Assembly: GCA_002498285.1 (NCBI GenBank)
Contig: DAGU01000089.1
Coordinates: 1-23,347 of the forward strand
Source: Methanomassiliicoccus sp. UBA386
Lineage (GTDB): Archaea; Thermoplasmatota; Thermoplasmata; Methanomassiliicoccales; Methanomassiliicoccaceae
DNA: 23,347 nucleotides
Direction of reading: 5' to 3'
The notes under the pieces were generated by a model, which was given only the letters and a program-made list of their open reading frames with translations, was not told the DNA's origin and searched no databases. Below are positions 15,570-22,827 of the stretch, piece after piece; position 1 is the stretch's first letter; every line of letters begins with the position of its first letter. Position numbers and translations under genes: made by a program.

Positions 15570-15862
15570 CGGTACGCCTCATGCCCGCACCGGCACCGCT
15601 CCGGCTCCATCCCGCAGGCGAAGCAGCGGGGGCCCATCAACGCCGGCTCAACGAGTGGGGCCGAGGTCTTCAAGCTCTCAAAATCGTGCGACAGGTCGTC
15701 CATGACCGCCTCGAAGCACGTCGCGCATATGGAACGGGCCCGGCGGGGCGACCCGCGGTCGCCGGAGCGGACGAACATCACGCCCTTGCATATCTCCCCG
15801 TCGCAGCGGTGGCATTTCCTCTTCCTCTCAGCGACCTCCACCCATATGCGATAGTCCTTCAT
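15566..15862 (-). CDS. Small Cys-rich, zinc-ribbon-like protein
   Basis: The 98-residue product has two groups of Cys pairs. CHRC (17-20) with CATC (46-49) would form one zinc site, and CFAC (80-83) with CRC (90-92) a second. The middle is acidic. The first half resembles small archaeal proteins that begin with a CxxC in a basic segment and a CATCFE second pair. I do not recognise a named family. TTAT on the minus strand at 15894-15897 could be box A, giving a start close to 15862. Its TAG overlaps that of the ABC permease in a shared CTAG. Confidence 0.72.
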   Translation of the reverse strand: MKDYRIWVEVAERKRKCHRCDGEICKGVMFVRSGDRGSPRRARSICATCFEAVMDDLSHDFESLKTSAPLVEPALMGPRCFACGMEPERCRCGHEAYR

Positions 15863-15952
15863 GGCATCCCGGGGCTCGCTAACGGATGAGGGGATAAGCC
15901 CCTTTTCCCCCCGTTATGCGCATTGATAATCATGCCTGAAGGGGGCGCAAGG

Positions 15953-15967
15953 CGAAAGGTATTAAAG
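15953..15967 (+). promoter_or_regulatory. BRE and box A of tRNA-Arg
   Basis: CGAAAG (15953-15958) is followed by TATTAAAG (15960-15967), centred about 26 bases before the first base of the tRNA. The order and spacing are those of an archaeal tRNA promoter. Confidence 0.6.
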
Positions 15968-15989
15968 GGTGACATGAATCAGGAATGAG

Positions 15990-16066
15990 GCCCGCGTGGG
16001 GTAGCTTGGATATCCTAAAAGATTGCGGATCTTTGGACTTGGGTTCGAATCCCAGCGCGGGCGCCA
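15990..16066 (+). tRNA. tRNA-Arg (anticodon GCG)
   Basis: The acceptor stem GCCCGCG pairs with CGCGGGC (16056-16062). The anticodon stem AAAGA/TCTTT encloses the loop TTGCGGA, with anticodon GCG at 16025-16027, which reads CGC and CGU. The T-loop TTCGAAT is present. The discriminator is G and CCA is encoded (16064-16066). The convergent NFACT gene ends only 7 bases downstream. No intron is seen. Confidence 0.95.
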
Positions 16067-16073
16067 TTTTCTC

Positions 16074-17981
16074 TCATTCCATTCCCACCCGCTCCACGAT
16101 CTCCACGTCCCCGGGCGGGAGGATGCGCGATATCTCCTCCTCCGGCACCTCGAAGGCGCGGGCCAATTGCGCCGCCGCCCTGCTCTTCTCCTTCGTGGGG
16201 CGGACGACCACGTACCTGGACGAGCGGCCCCGCATGGCCGACGGGGGGGCGCACATGATCTTCCTGGCCCCCTGATATTCGATCTCCCCTATCGCCAGCT
16301 CCAGGCGCAGGTGGTAGATGTAGTTCCTCTTCCCCCGGATGATGAATGCTCCCCGGGGAACGAACTCTCCGGCCTGGGCCATCTTGCTCACCTGGTCGGG
16401 GAGGACCCAGTATGCCGTGCCTTCAGAGGCTCCGGCCGTCCAGGCCTTTGAATGCGCCAATGCGAAGGCGCACACCTCCTCCAGCTCCTGCTCGGTGGCG
16501 CTCTCCCCCTCCTTGACCACCACGCTCGGCGCGCCGTGGATATCGGCGTGAGCGTACCGGTCCGATGGCTTGAGGTGCTTCTTCACCAGCTGATCGTTGG
16601 AGCGGGCGTCCCGGCCCGACATCACCAGTCTTTCGCCCGAAGTGATGAACCACTTGTACCGCTCGAACCAGAACTCCTTGGTCTTGCGGGCCACGTGCTT
16701 CTCGGCCATCCTCTGCTTCTCGCCTTCCTTGATCCGCTTGGCCAGGCGGGCCTCGGTGTCCTTGAGGGCGTTCCTGGCGCCTTCCATCTTGTCCCTGAAC
16801 TCCTTCGACCTCTTGTACAGCTGATCGGCGTTGCCATCGACGCCCAGGCCGTAGTCCAGCTCGACCTCCTTGCCCGATACGGTCGCCTTGAGGGTGTGGT
16901 CCTCAGGATCTACGGACAGCACGCCCGGGATCTTGCCGCCCTCGGCCCTGGCGGCATCCCAGCCCATGCCCTTCAGCCTCGAGGCGGCCTTGAGCAGCGT
17001 CTCGGTGCCAAGATAATCGGAGTAGATAGCCTCGGCCATCTCCACGAAGGCCCGGGCCTCGGCCTCCTGGGCCTCGATGGCCTTCCGCTGCTGCTCCAGC
17101 TGCCTCTGCAGTCTGGCCAGCTCGGCGTCCTCCTTCTCGGGGGGCTCGATGGACGAGATGTAGGCATGAATGGCGTCGGAGAAGCTCTCATGCTCTCTCG
17201 CCTCCTCGGTGGCGTACAGCAGTAGCGGGATCGGCGTCACGTCGACCGGCTTGCCGCCCTTCAGCACCTCCCGGGGGCGTCGGGCGGTGGCCGCTTCCTT
17301 CAACATGAGGGCCAGCGCGTCGTAGAGCCTGGCCACGTCATCGTCGGAGAGCTCCTTGGCCTTGGTGCCCTTGTCCACCCCGGCTCTCCGGCAGGCCTCC
17401 TCGGCGGTCTGCCCGCCCACGTTGATGGCGGTGGCCAGGGTGCGCACCGCATCGGACGTCGAGCCGAGCACGGCCCGCCGGAACGAGGCGGCGTCCATGG
17501 AGGTGGGGTCGAACCTTGATGGCGGAAAGAGGTACTCCACGCCCGGCCGTATCTCCCGATGGCGCCACTTCCTCGACACCACGGAGCCGATGATCTTTCC
17601 CTCCGAGGTGACGACAAGGTTGCCCCCGCCGAACAGCTCGATGATGATCTGGAAGGATGCCGGCCCCTTCTCCAGATCCATCACCACCACCCGGTCGAAC
17701 TCTCGTTGCCGGACGGACGATATACGGCCGTTGGTCAGGACCTTCCTCAGGTGCACCGCGAACTGCGAGGGGATGTCGGGCATCTCCGGCCGCTCCGGCG
17801 ATAAGTACAGCCAGCGGAGGTCCTGCAGGACGAGCTCCTTCCGCCCGGAGGATGGCGTGTTGATCCTCAGCATCACGTTCCTGCCGTCCCAGTGAAAGAT
17901 CTTGTCGAGGTAGCCCCCCACCAGCACCTGCATCTCCGATGTCATGGCGAGGATGTCGAACGCGCTCATCTCGTCCTTCAT
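16074..17981 (-). CDS. NFACT-family ribosome quality control protein (Rqc2/NEMF/RqcH homologue)
   Basis: A protein of about 635 residues. Rqc2/RqcH proteins bind large ribosomal subunits stalled with peptidyl-tRNA and recruit tRNAs that add C-terminal tails. Domains in order: NFACT-N (1-170, with SAFDILAMTSEMQVLVGGYLD near the start), a helix-hairpin-helix region, two coiled coils (about 281-320 and 387-435), and NFACT-R (about 435-570, KEFWFERYKWFITSGERLV, then HADIHGAPSVVVKEG). Asp96-Arg97 in EFDRVV match the DR pair that in bacterial RqcH is needed for tRNA recruitment. The metazoan NFACT-C domain is lacking. A box A at 18003-18013 puts transcription start at about 17981, excluding the ATG at 18008; ATG 17969 is an alternative. 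Confidence 0.94.
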   Translation of the reverse strand: MKDEMSAFDILAMTSEMQVLVGGYLDKIFHWDGRNVMLRINTPSSGRKELVLQDLRWLYLSPERPEMPDIPSQFAVHLRKVLTNGRISSVRQREFDRVVVMDLEKGPASFQIIIELFGGGNLVVTSEGKIIGSVVSRKWRHREIRPGVEYLFPPSRFDPTSMDAASFRRAVLGSTSDAVRTLATAINVGGQTAEEACRRAGVDKGTKAKELSDDDVARLYDALALMLKEAATARRPREVLKGGKPVDVTPIPLLLYATEEAREHESFSDAIHAYISSIEPPEKEDAELARLQRQLEQQRKAIEAQEAEARAFVEMAEAIYSDYLGTETLLKAASRLKGMGWDAARAEGGKIPGVLSVDPEDHTLKATVSGKEVELDYGLGVDGNADQLYKRSKEFRDKMEGARNALKDTEARLAKRIKEGEKQRMAEKHVARKTKEFWFERYKWFITSGERLVMSGRDARSNDQLVKKHLKPSDRYAHADIHGAPSVVVKEGESATEQELEEVCAFALAHSKAWTAGASEGTAYWVLPDQVSKMAQAGEFVPRGAFIIRGKRNYIYHLRLELAIGEIEYQGARKIMCAPPSAMRGRSSRYVVVRPTKEKSRAAAQLARAFEVPEEEISRILPPGDVEIVERVGME

Positions 17982-18002
17982 GCATTCCCTTACCCGCGGG
18001 GC

Positions 18003-18013
18003 GCTCATAAGCC
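18003..18013 (-). promoter_or_regulatory. Box A of the NFACT gene
   Basis: On the minus strand GGCTTATGAGC, centred about 27 bases before the ATG at 17981. The upstream in-frame ATG at 18006-18008 is part of this box and so cannot be the start. Confidence 0.45.
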
Positions 18014-18064
18014 TTGCTGATGGGGGCGGTCATCATCGTCGGGCCTCGACCCCCTGAAGAACAG

Positions 18065-18073
18065 ATTAATTAA
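18065..18073 (+). promoter_or_regulatory. Box A of the acidic unknown gene
   Basis: ATTAATTAA is centred about 28 bases before the TTG at 18097. It supports the TTG as a leaderless start, since no ATG in that frame is close. Confidence 0.55.
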
Positions 18074-18096
18074 CGTTGAAGGACAAGTGAGGGACG

Positions 18097-18450
18097 TTGA
18101 TCGACATCGAGGACGTCATCCTGCAGCGCATCGAACAGATAGAGGAGGACGACCCCGAACTCGAGGTGGGGTACGAGCTCATAGGGGAGGAGAACCGGGG
18201 GATAATCATCACCGCCTTGGAGGACATCCTGATCAGCGTGGAGTTCGTGGAGTCGGACCTCAGCTGGCAGCGGGAGCTGGCAGAGGAGGAGTACATGGAC
18301 GCCCATGGCGAGGACATCCTAGTGGCGGTCATCGTGCCGACCGATGCCTACCTTGAGGTGTACGGCCGCCTGAGGAGGCATGCCCACAAGGGCCTGGTGC
18401 TGCTCTCCTACGAATCGCTGGGCATACTATCCACGCCCATGGCCGGCTGA
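18097..18450 (+). CDS. Acidic protein of unknown function
   Basis: I do not recognise this 117-residue protein. The N-terminal third is very acidic (IEDVILQRIEQIEEDDPELE) and probably helical. Alternating hydrophobic stretches follow (GIIITALEDILISVEFVESD, and DILVAVIVPTDAYLEVY), suggesting an alpha/beta fold, and a basic patch RLRRHAHKG. No membrane segment, signal or Cys is present. It starts with TTG, supported by the box A at 18065-18073, and is divergent from the NFACT gene with about 115 bases between start codons. The codon pattern is GC-rich at third positions like its neighbours, so it is a real gene. Confidence 0.7.
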   Translation: MIDIEDVILQRIEQIEEDDPELEVGYELIGEENRGIIITALEDILISVEFVESDLSWQRELAEEEYMDAHGEDILVAVIVPTDAYLEVYGRLRRHAHKGLVLLSYESLGILSTPMAG

Positions 18451-18536
18451 CGCCGCCCCGCGCCATCTCCGCCCTGTCGTCATTCATGCCATTCTTCCAG
18501 CTGCCATGCCGTCCGCATGGAGCCGGCCCTTGGTGA

Positions 18537-18550
18537 CGAAACCTATATAA
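18537..18550 (+). promoter_or_regulatory. BRE and box A of tRNA-Thr
   Basis: CGAAAC (18537-18542) runs into CTATATAA (18543-18550), about 31 bases before the tRNA. Upstream lies a hairpin with 6-bp arms, CCATGC/GCATGG (18504-18520), that might terminate the preceding gene but lacks a T run. Confidence 0.65.
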
Positions 18551-18577
18551 CTGTCAAGCAGATTCGTGGTCTCCACT

Positions 18578-18652
18578 GCCACTGTGGCTTAGCGGTATAG
18601 CGACGCCTTGGTAAGGCGTAGGTCGAGGGTTCAATTCCCTCCAGTGGCTCCA
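18578..18652 (+). tRNA. tRNA-Thr (anticodon GGT)
   Basis: The acceptor stem GCCACTG pairs with CAGTGGC (18642-18648). The anticodon stem ACGCC/GGCGT encloses TTGGTAA, with anticodon GGT at 18610-18612, which reads ACC and ACU. The T-arm is GAGGG-TTCAATT-CCCTC. The discriminator is T and CCA is encoded (18650-18652). No intron is present. Confidence 0.95.
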
Positions 18653-18931
18653 TTTCTAACTCACTTCCGAGATCTTGTCAGCCGCCCACGAACGAGCTCG
18701 TGGCTTGCAGCTGGACCGGGCCTCAGCTGCCTTGCGACCTTCTCCTCATCGCCCGCTGCGTTCGGCTGACCGACGGCTGCCGCCGACCCGCCTGGAAAGG
18801 GAGGTGATGCTCCTTGAGGGTGTCAGGTCCGCGTCCATCGTGCGTAACATGTCCTTCGAAACGGCCTCGATGCCATTGATGCCCCGGCCTACGTTCATGC
18901 CCTCTTCGAGATGGTTGGTTTTCTGGTGATA
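18653..18931. other. Gap between tRNA-Thr and the surface-protein gene
   Basis: About 280 bases without a firmly supported gene. It holds a hairpin with arms CCACGA/TCGTGG (18686-18703), no T run, and a weak minus-strand reading frame listed separately (18746-18898). A plus-strand frame at 18675-18929 has an unlikely Arg/Pro-rich product. Nothing else is seen. Confidence 0.5.
18746..18898 (-). CDS. Possible 50-residue hypothetical protein
   Basis: A short minus-strand frame starts at ATG 18898 and reads MNVGRGINGIEAVSKDMLRT and onward to a Ser/Arg-rich end. About 39 of 50 codons end in G or C, close to the bias of real genes here and higher than the opposing frame. The symmetric TTTATAAA at 18936-18943 could drive it on the minus strand, with start about 15 bases before the ATG. 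No family is recognised. It may be a gene remnant or chance. Confidence 0.25.
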   Translation of the reverse strand: MNVGRGINGIEAVSKDMLRTMDADLTPSRSITSLSRRVGGSRRSAERSGR

Positions 18932-18945
18932 TTTTTTATAAATAA
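18932..18945 (+). promoter_or_regulatory. Box A of the Ig-repeat surface protein gene
   Basis: TTTTTTATAAATAA is the strongest TATA element in the window, and predicts transcription start near 18965, about 11 bases before the ATG at 18976. Strength fits an abundant surface protein. Confidence 0.65.
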
Positions 18946-18975
18946 GCAATCCGATTCCGCCTCGGATGGGACGGG

Positions 18976-20592
18976 ATGCGAACTAACGTAATAGCAGCAG
19001 TGCTGGTCATCTGCCTTGTGGCCTCGTCGTTCATGCTGCCCCCGGCGGCGGCCGAGGATGCGCTGGTGACGATCACCTCGCCGGCCAGGAATCATGTTTC
19101 TGACAATAGCGCCGTTACGCTTAGCTGGGAGAGCCATCCTTCGGTGGAGCGGTGCCGCATATGGGTCGACGATCGTGAGCCCTACGACGTCGCGCCCAAC
19201 GGAAGCACCGTCCTGGAGGGACTGAAGGATGGGGCCCATCATGTGGTGGTGCGGGCGTACAACGGCACCGCCGCCGACGCGGACTCCGTGACCTTCTTCG
19301 TCGACACCACCCCTCCGGAGCTGGTGATCCTCTCACCGTCCTATGGCGATCATCTCAACACCCCCAATGTAACGGTGATGTGGAAGGCATCCGACGCATC
19401 GTCCATGGCCGCGTATGAGATCGATGTGACGATGAACGGCGCGAACCAGGGGGCCACCCTTCTCAACTACACCTCATCGTCGTACGAGCTGAAGGGCCTT
19501 CAGAACGCAAGATACGAGGTCAAGGTCACGGCGTTCGACGGGGCCGGCAATCGGACGCAGAAGAGCGTGGCATTCACTGTCGACACCACCGTCCCGACGC
19601 TGAGCATTCTAAACCCTTCGGATGGGGGCGTCTACGACGATAACGTCACGGTGACATGGTCGGCGAGCGACGCAGGCAACAATCTCGTCGGCTTCGACGT
19701 GTACCTGAACGGAGCGTACCACGCCAGGGTAGCCCCCTCGAACGACTCCATTCAGTTCATGAGACTGCAGGACGGCATATACGCCGTGGACGTGATCGCC
19801 ATAGACTCGGCCAACAACACTGCCCGGGGCAGCGTGTCGTTCACCATCGACACCGTGCTGTTCGATGTCGTGAACACCTTCCCCGGCGACGGGGCCGTGT
19901 TGGCCACCGACATCTGGGTACAGTACTCCAAGCCTCTCGACAGGACGGTAAGCAACATCACCGTCTCGGGGGCGGAGGGAACGGTGCGGTGGGAGGGGAA
20001 CACCATTATCTTCACGCCCGATGCACCTCTGCAGCTCGGAACGAAGTACACGGTCGATGTCGTCGCCATGGACCACAGCGGCCGATGGGAGAACAACACA
20101 TGGTCGTTCAACACCACCTCCAATGCGTACGTGAGCGGCATCGTCCAGGATGACGACGGGGCTCCGCTTGCCAACGCCCGCGTTTACATCCCGGGCGGTC
20201 CCAGCACGGTCACCGCCGGGGACGGTTCCTTCCGCCTGGAGGTGCCTTCGGGGAACCAGACCCTCACCATATCGCTTTCCGGACACGTCACCAGGACCAT
20301 GCCCATCAACGTGCCGCCAGGCATCGAGAGGTCGGTGGGAACGATACAGCTGGCATCGACGGAGCTGATCGTCCTGGTGGGATGGGCGGTCGCCATCCTG
20401 GCCATCGTCCTGGTGCTCGTCATCTACTACTTCCGGAAGGCCAAGAAGGGACGGGGCAGAAGGCCCAGGCCTCCGGCCAGGGGGCGAGGGAAGGAGGTCT
20501 CCCGTTCGTGGAAGGGACTGGAAGAGCTGCAGAAGCGCTCCCGCCGGAACCGATACGCCGACGATGACATCGATCCAGATGAACGGCTGTGA
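18976..20592 (+). CDS. Secreted, membrane-anchored protein with Ig-like repeats
   Basis: A 538-residue surface protein. An N-terminal signal peptide (about 1-26, ending PPAAAEDA) is followed by three Ig-like repeats (about 28-110, 112-203 and 205-292) joined by the linker FxVDTT (FFVDTT, FTVDTT, FTIDTV). A fourth unit of Big_5 type (about 296-380, TFPGDGAVLATDIWVQYSKPL) and a carboxypeptidase-regulatory-like beta domain (386-455, VSGIVQDDDGAPLANARVYI) come next. One membrane helix (about 463-486) and a very basic cytoplasmic tail end the protein. Twelve N-x-S/T sequons lie outside the membrane, consistent with archaeal N-glycosylation. It probably acts in cell-surface structure or adhesion; the ligand is unknown. 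It is monocistronic. Confidence 0.88.
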   Translation: MRTNVIAAVLVICLVASSFMLPPAAAEDALVTITSPARNHVSDNSAVTLSWESHPSVERCRIWVDDREPYDVAPNGSTVLEGLKDGAHHVVVRAYNGTAADADSVTFFVDTTPPELVILSPSYGDHLNTPNVTVMWKASDASSMAAYEIDVTMNGANQGATLLNYTSSSYELKGLQNARYEVKVTAFDGAGNRTQKSVAFTVDTTVPTLSILNPSDGGVYDDNVTVTWSASDAGNNLVGFDVYLNGAYHARVAPSNDSIQFMRLQDGIYAVDVIAIDSANNTARGSVSFTIDTVLFDVVNTFPGDGAVLATDIWVQYSKPLDRTVSNITVSGAEGTVRWEGNTIIFTPDAPLQLGTKYTVDVVAMDHSGRWENNTWSFNTTSNAYVSGIVQDDDGAPLANARVYIPGGPSTVTAGDGSFRLEVPSGNQTLTISLSGHVTRTMPINVPPGIERSVGTIQLASTELIVLVGWAVAILAIVLVLVIYYFRKAKKGRGRRPRPPARGRGKEVSRSWKGLEELQKRSRRNRYADDDIDPDERL

Positions 20593-20634
20593 GGGATGTT
20601 CAGAAAAAGATAGCGGACCGGGAAGATGTTAGCA

Positions 20635-20730
20635 TCACACCGTTCCCGGGACCACTATCAAAGTGATTAAAAGGAGCAGGATGAAGGCGAGGAAGTAGAT
20701 CGACCAACGCCTCTGATGCGCCGTTTCCAT
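20635..20730 (-). CDS. 31-residue single-helix membrane microprotein
   Basis: A minus-strand frame from ATG 20730 to TGA 20635 encodes a basic N-terminus (METAHQRRWS), one strongly hydrophobic segment (residues 11-27, beginning IYFLAF and ending LIVV), and a PGTV tail. The positive-inside pattern with Arg7 and Arg8 suggests the C-terminus faces out. GGGAGCAGG lies just before the ATG as a Shine-Dalgarno-like site. It is 131 bases after the DUF1015 gene on the same strand; AAAATAC near 20794-20800 could be its own box A. An imperfect hairpin with CCGGGAA/TTCCCGG arms (20618-20649) covers its end. No family is recognised. Confidence 0.5.
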   Translation of the reverse strand: METAHQRRWSIYFLAFILLLLITLIVVPGTV

Positions 20731-20861
20731 CCTGCTCCCGTACGTTTCTTTCCCCCCCAGATTCTGTGCGAGCCCCGTGGACCTCGCGATTCGTATTTTG
20801 GAGCATCCGCTACATATAGGTATTCATCGAGTTGAATAATATCGAATATGATAATAAGCCT

Positions 20862-22067
20862 TCAAGTCATGCGGTACAGCACGAACCCAGACCATATCTT
20901 CGGCCAGAAGTAGGTGGTCTTCTTGGGCATCTTTCTTCCTTTCTTGGCCACTTTCCAAATCAGTTCCAGGGACGGAGCTCGGACGATCACCGCCAGGTCC
21001 AGCTCCCCGTCGGCCATGCGCCTGGCGGCCGAGGAGATCTCGTGATCGTACTCGACGCGCATGTCGCCGCCGCCCGGCAGGGGCTGGAGAACCTCCTTGA
21101 ACATGATCTCTTGGAAGACATAGGCGTCGACCGACCATAGGATGTCGTCCTTGGACGAAGCGTGCTCGGCCACGTGCATGCTTCCGTCCTTCAGCATCAG
21201 TCCGAAGGTGGGCACGGCGGCGGCCTCGAGTTCTTCCCTCATAGCCTCTACGCTCTTCACCTCCCGCAACGTGAAACGCTCCCTCATCCTCTCCAGAAGC
21301 TCCTCCGGCCGGTAGTCCAGGCCCTTTATCAAACGATGAGTAGGGAGGACGAACATGCCGCTGTCCTCCGAGGAGACCATGGTGCACAGCACGTACGCCT
21401 TCTTCTCGTCCCCCTCGTTCTCCTGCGAGTAGCGGTAAGCGGTCTCGTAGCGATGGTGGCCGTCGGCGATGAGCATCTTCTTCGAGGCGAACATGTCCCT
21501 CAGCGCCTTCACGTCGGCCGCCTGGTGAATGCGGAACAGCTGATGGACCGTTCCCGACGCATCGGTGGTCTCGAACAATCGGTCCGCCCGCCCGGACACT
21601 TCTCCCAGGTCGATATCGGCGCGGTCGTACAGGCCGAAGATCGACTCGCAATGGGTGGCGGTCGCCCTCAGCAGGTTGAGGCGGTCCTCCTTGACCTTCG
21701 AGAAGGTCTCCTCGTGTGGCACTATGTTGCCCTGTTCGTAGCTCTCCGTCCTCAGCACCCCGATTATGCCGTCCCTTGACGGCCATCCTTCTTGGCCCTG
21801 GAAGCTCTGGCGGTACAGATAGTAGCATTCCCGGTCGTCCTGCGCCAATGCGCCGGACGAGATCCAGCCGTCAAGCAGTTTGGCCGCCTCCTCGTACCTC
21901 CCATCCAGTCCGCCGAGGGTGACACGGGTGATGTTGTACCTCTTCTCCTGCAGCCCCGCCTGCTCCTGGGCGGAGATGATGTCGTACGGAGGCGAGATGC
22001 GCTCGACGATGCTCTCGTTGCTGCCCAGGCGGGGCAGGATGCCGTGGAAGGGACGGAAATCAACCAT
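20862..22067 (-). CDS. DUF1015 family protein
   Basis: A 401-residue cytoplasmic protein matching the DUF1015 family (ParB-like superfamily in some annotations). Family hallmarks are the N-terminal DFRPFHGILP and SPPYDIIS (25-32), PHEETFSKVKEDRLNLL (117-133), ADGHHRYETAYRYS (about 201-214, the best-conserved block) and YFWPKIWSGFVLY near the end. Length is typical. Its biochemical role is not established; relatives have been linked to serine kinase (SerK) activity in archaea, but I cannot confirm this here. Box A on the minus strand, CTATTGAAC (22094-22102), is about 32 bases before the ATG at 22067. An inverted repeat overlaps that promoter. Confidence 0.9.
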   Translation of the reverse strand: MVDFRPFHGILPRLGSNESIVERISPPYDIISAQEQAGLQEKRYNITRVTLGGLDGRYEEAAKLLDGWISSGALAQDDRECYYLYRQSFQGQEGWPSRDGIIGVLRTESYEQGNIVPHEETFSKVKEDRLNLLRATATHCESIFGLYDRADIDLGEVSGRADRLFETTDASGTVHQLFRIHQAADVKALRDMFASKKMLIADGHHRYETAYRYSQENEGDEKKAYVLCTMVSSEDSGMFVLPTHRLIKGLDYRPEELLERMRERFTLREVKSVEAMREELEAAAVPTFGLMLKDGSMHVAEHASSKDDILWSVDAYVFQEIMFKEVLQPLPGGGDMRVEYDHEISSAARRMADGELDLAVIVRAPSLELIWKVAKKGRKMPKKTTYFWPKIWSGFVLYRMT

Positions 22068-22078
22068 GGGAACGCATC

Positions 22079-22099
22079 TTGAACGGCTCGCGCGTTCAA
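22079..22099. promoter_or_regulatory. Inverted repeat between promoter and start of the DUF1015 gene
   Basis: TTGAACG (22079-22085) and CGTTCAA (22093-22099) are perfect arms around a 7-base spacer. One arm overlaps the minus-strand box A, so a bound protein would block DUF1015 transcription. This is a candidate operator. Confidence 0.45.
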
Positions 22100-22101
22100 T
22101 A

Positions 22102-22123
22102 GACTTGCGGCCGACTTGCGGCC
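22102..22123 (+). repeat. Tandem 11-bp repeat between the DUF1015 and dedA promoters
   Basis: GACTTGCGGCC occurs twice head to tail (22102-22112, 22113-22123). It lies just upstream of both divergent promoters. It may be two copies of a binding site or a replication-slippage duplication. Confidence 0.5.
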
Positions 22124-22134
22124 GCAGTGCAGGG

Positions 22135-22146
22135 TTTTTTTATAAG
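22135..22146 (+). promoter_or_regulatory. Box A and ribosome binding site of dedA
   Basis: TTTTTTATAAGG sets transcription start near 22167. The 20-base leader has GAGG (22175-22178) seven bases before the ATG at 22186. A nine-codon frame (ATG 22179) overlaps the start out of frame and is probably incidental. Confidence 0.6.
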
Positions 22147-22185
22147 GCGGCGTCTATTGCGAATTTCAACGACCGAGGATGCCCC

Positions 22186-22827
22186 ATGAGCTTACTGGCA
22201 ACGATTAACGATCTCGTTATTGGGCTGATCGATCAGGCCGGCTATGTTGGCATCTACCTGGCAATGTTCATCGAGGGGGTGTTTACGCCGATCCCCAGCG
22301 AGATCATCGTCCCCCTCGCCGGCTACCTCGCTTCCACGGGGCGGTTCGACATCGTACTGGTGGTGCTGATCAGCTCGCTGGGGGCGGTAAGCGGTTCGAC
22401 GGTGGCATATTTCATAGGATACCGCCTGGGGCGGCCGTTCGTGGACCGCTACGGCAAGTACTTCGGCTTCGGGCATGACAGCCTGTGCCGCGCTGACGCG
22501 TGGTTCGAGAGATGGGGCAACTATGGCATACTGCTGGGCCACTCACTGCCCGGCGTGCGCTCGGTGATATCCTTTCCGGCAGGCATAGCCAAGATGGACA
22601 TCAAGCGCTTCATCCTCTTCACCTTCTTCGGGGCGCTGATCTGGAACACCGTGCTGACCGTTGCGGGATACGTGCTGGGCGCCAGCTACATACTCATCTC
22701 GATCACCCTTGGCAAATGGAACGTGGACTGGATCATCCTGTTCGCGGTTGGCGCCATCTTCCTGGCATGGGTCTGGTACGGGCGAAGGAAGAAGGCAAAG
22801 TGCCAGCTCAAGGCCGACGAACGCTGA
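22186..22827 (+). CDS. DedA family membrane protein
   Basis: A 213-residue membrane protein of the DedA/SNARE-associated family. Members act in membrane homeostasis and lipid (undecaprenyl or isoprenyl phosphate) recycling or ion-coupled transport. Motifs include FIEGVFTPIPSEIIVPLAGY (about 27-46), the re-entrant segment with the conserved Glu, GSTVAYFIGYRLGRPFVDRYGK, FERWGNYGILLGHSLPGVRS (the second re-entrant part with the conserved Arg) and ISFPAGIAKMDIKRFILFT. The C-terminal helix is followed by a short basic tail. Length is normal. It is divergent from the DUF1015 gene and seems monocistronic. The substrate is not known from sequence. Confidence 0.93.
   Translation: MSLLATINDLVIGLIDQAGYVGIYLAMFIEGVFTPIPSEIIVPLAGYLASTGRFDIVLVVLISSLGAVSGSTVAYFIGYRLGRPFVDRYGKYFGFGHDSLCRADAWFERWGNYGILLGHSLPGVRSVISFPAGIAKMDIKRFILFTFFGALIWNTVLTVAGYVLGASYILISITLGKWNVDWIILFAVGAIFLAWVWYGRRKKAKCQLKADER

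Noticed and set aside
15889..15906. AGGGG-ATAAG-CCCCT hairpin with a T4 tail as a terminator
   Set aside because: It lies more than 300 bases after the ABC permease stop, and its loop is the likely box A of the minus-strand Cys-rich gene; evidence for termination is too weak.
1436..18450. TAG codons as evidence for pyrrolysine use
   Set aside because: Every TAG noted is at a natural family C-terminus (for example thyX and the ABC permease), and no gene needs in-frame read-through.
18675..18929. Plus-strand 84-residue frame downstream of tRNA-Thr
   Set aside because: It has an Arg/Pro-rich product, weaker third-position GC bias than the opposing frame, no box A at the right distance and no recognisable family.
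20600..20806. 68-residue minus-strand frame over the microprotein
   Set aside because: It has low hydrophobic order and no ribosome binding site; the 31-residue frame in another phase is much better structured.
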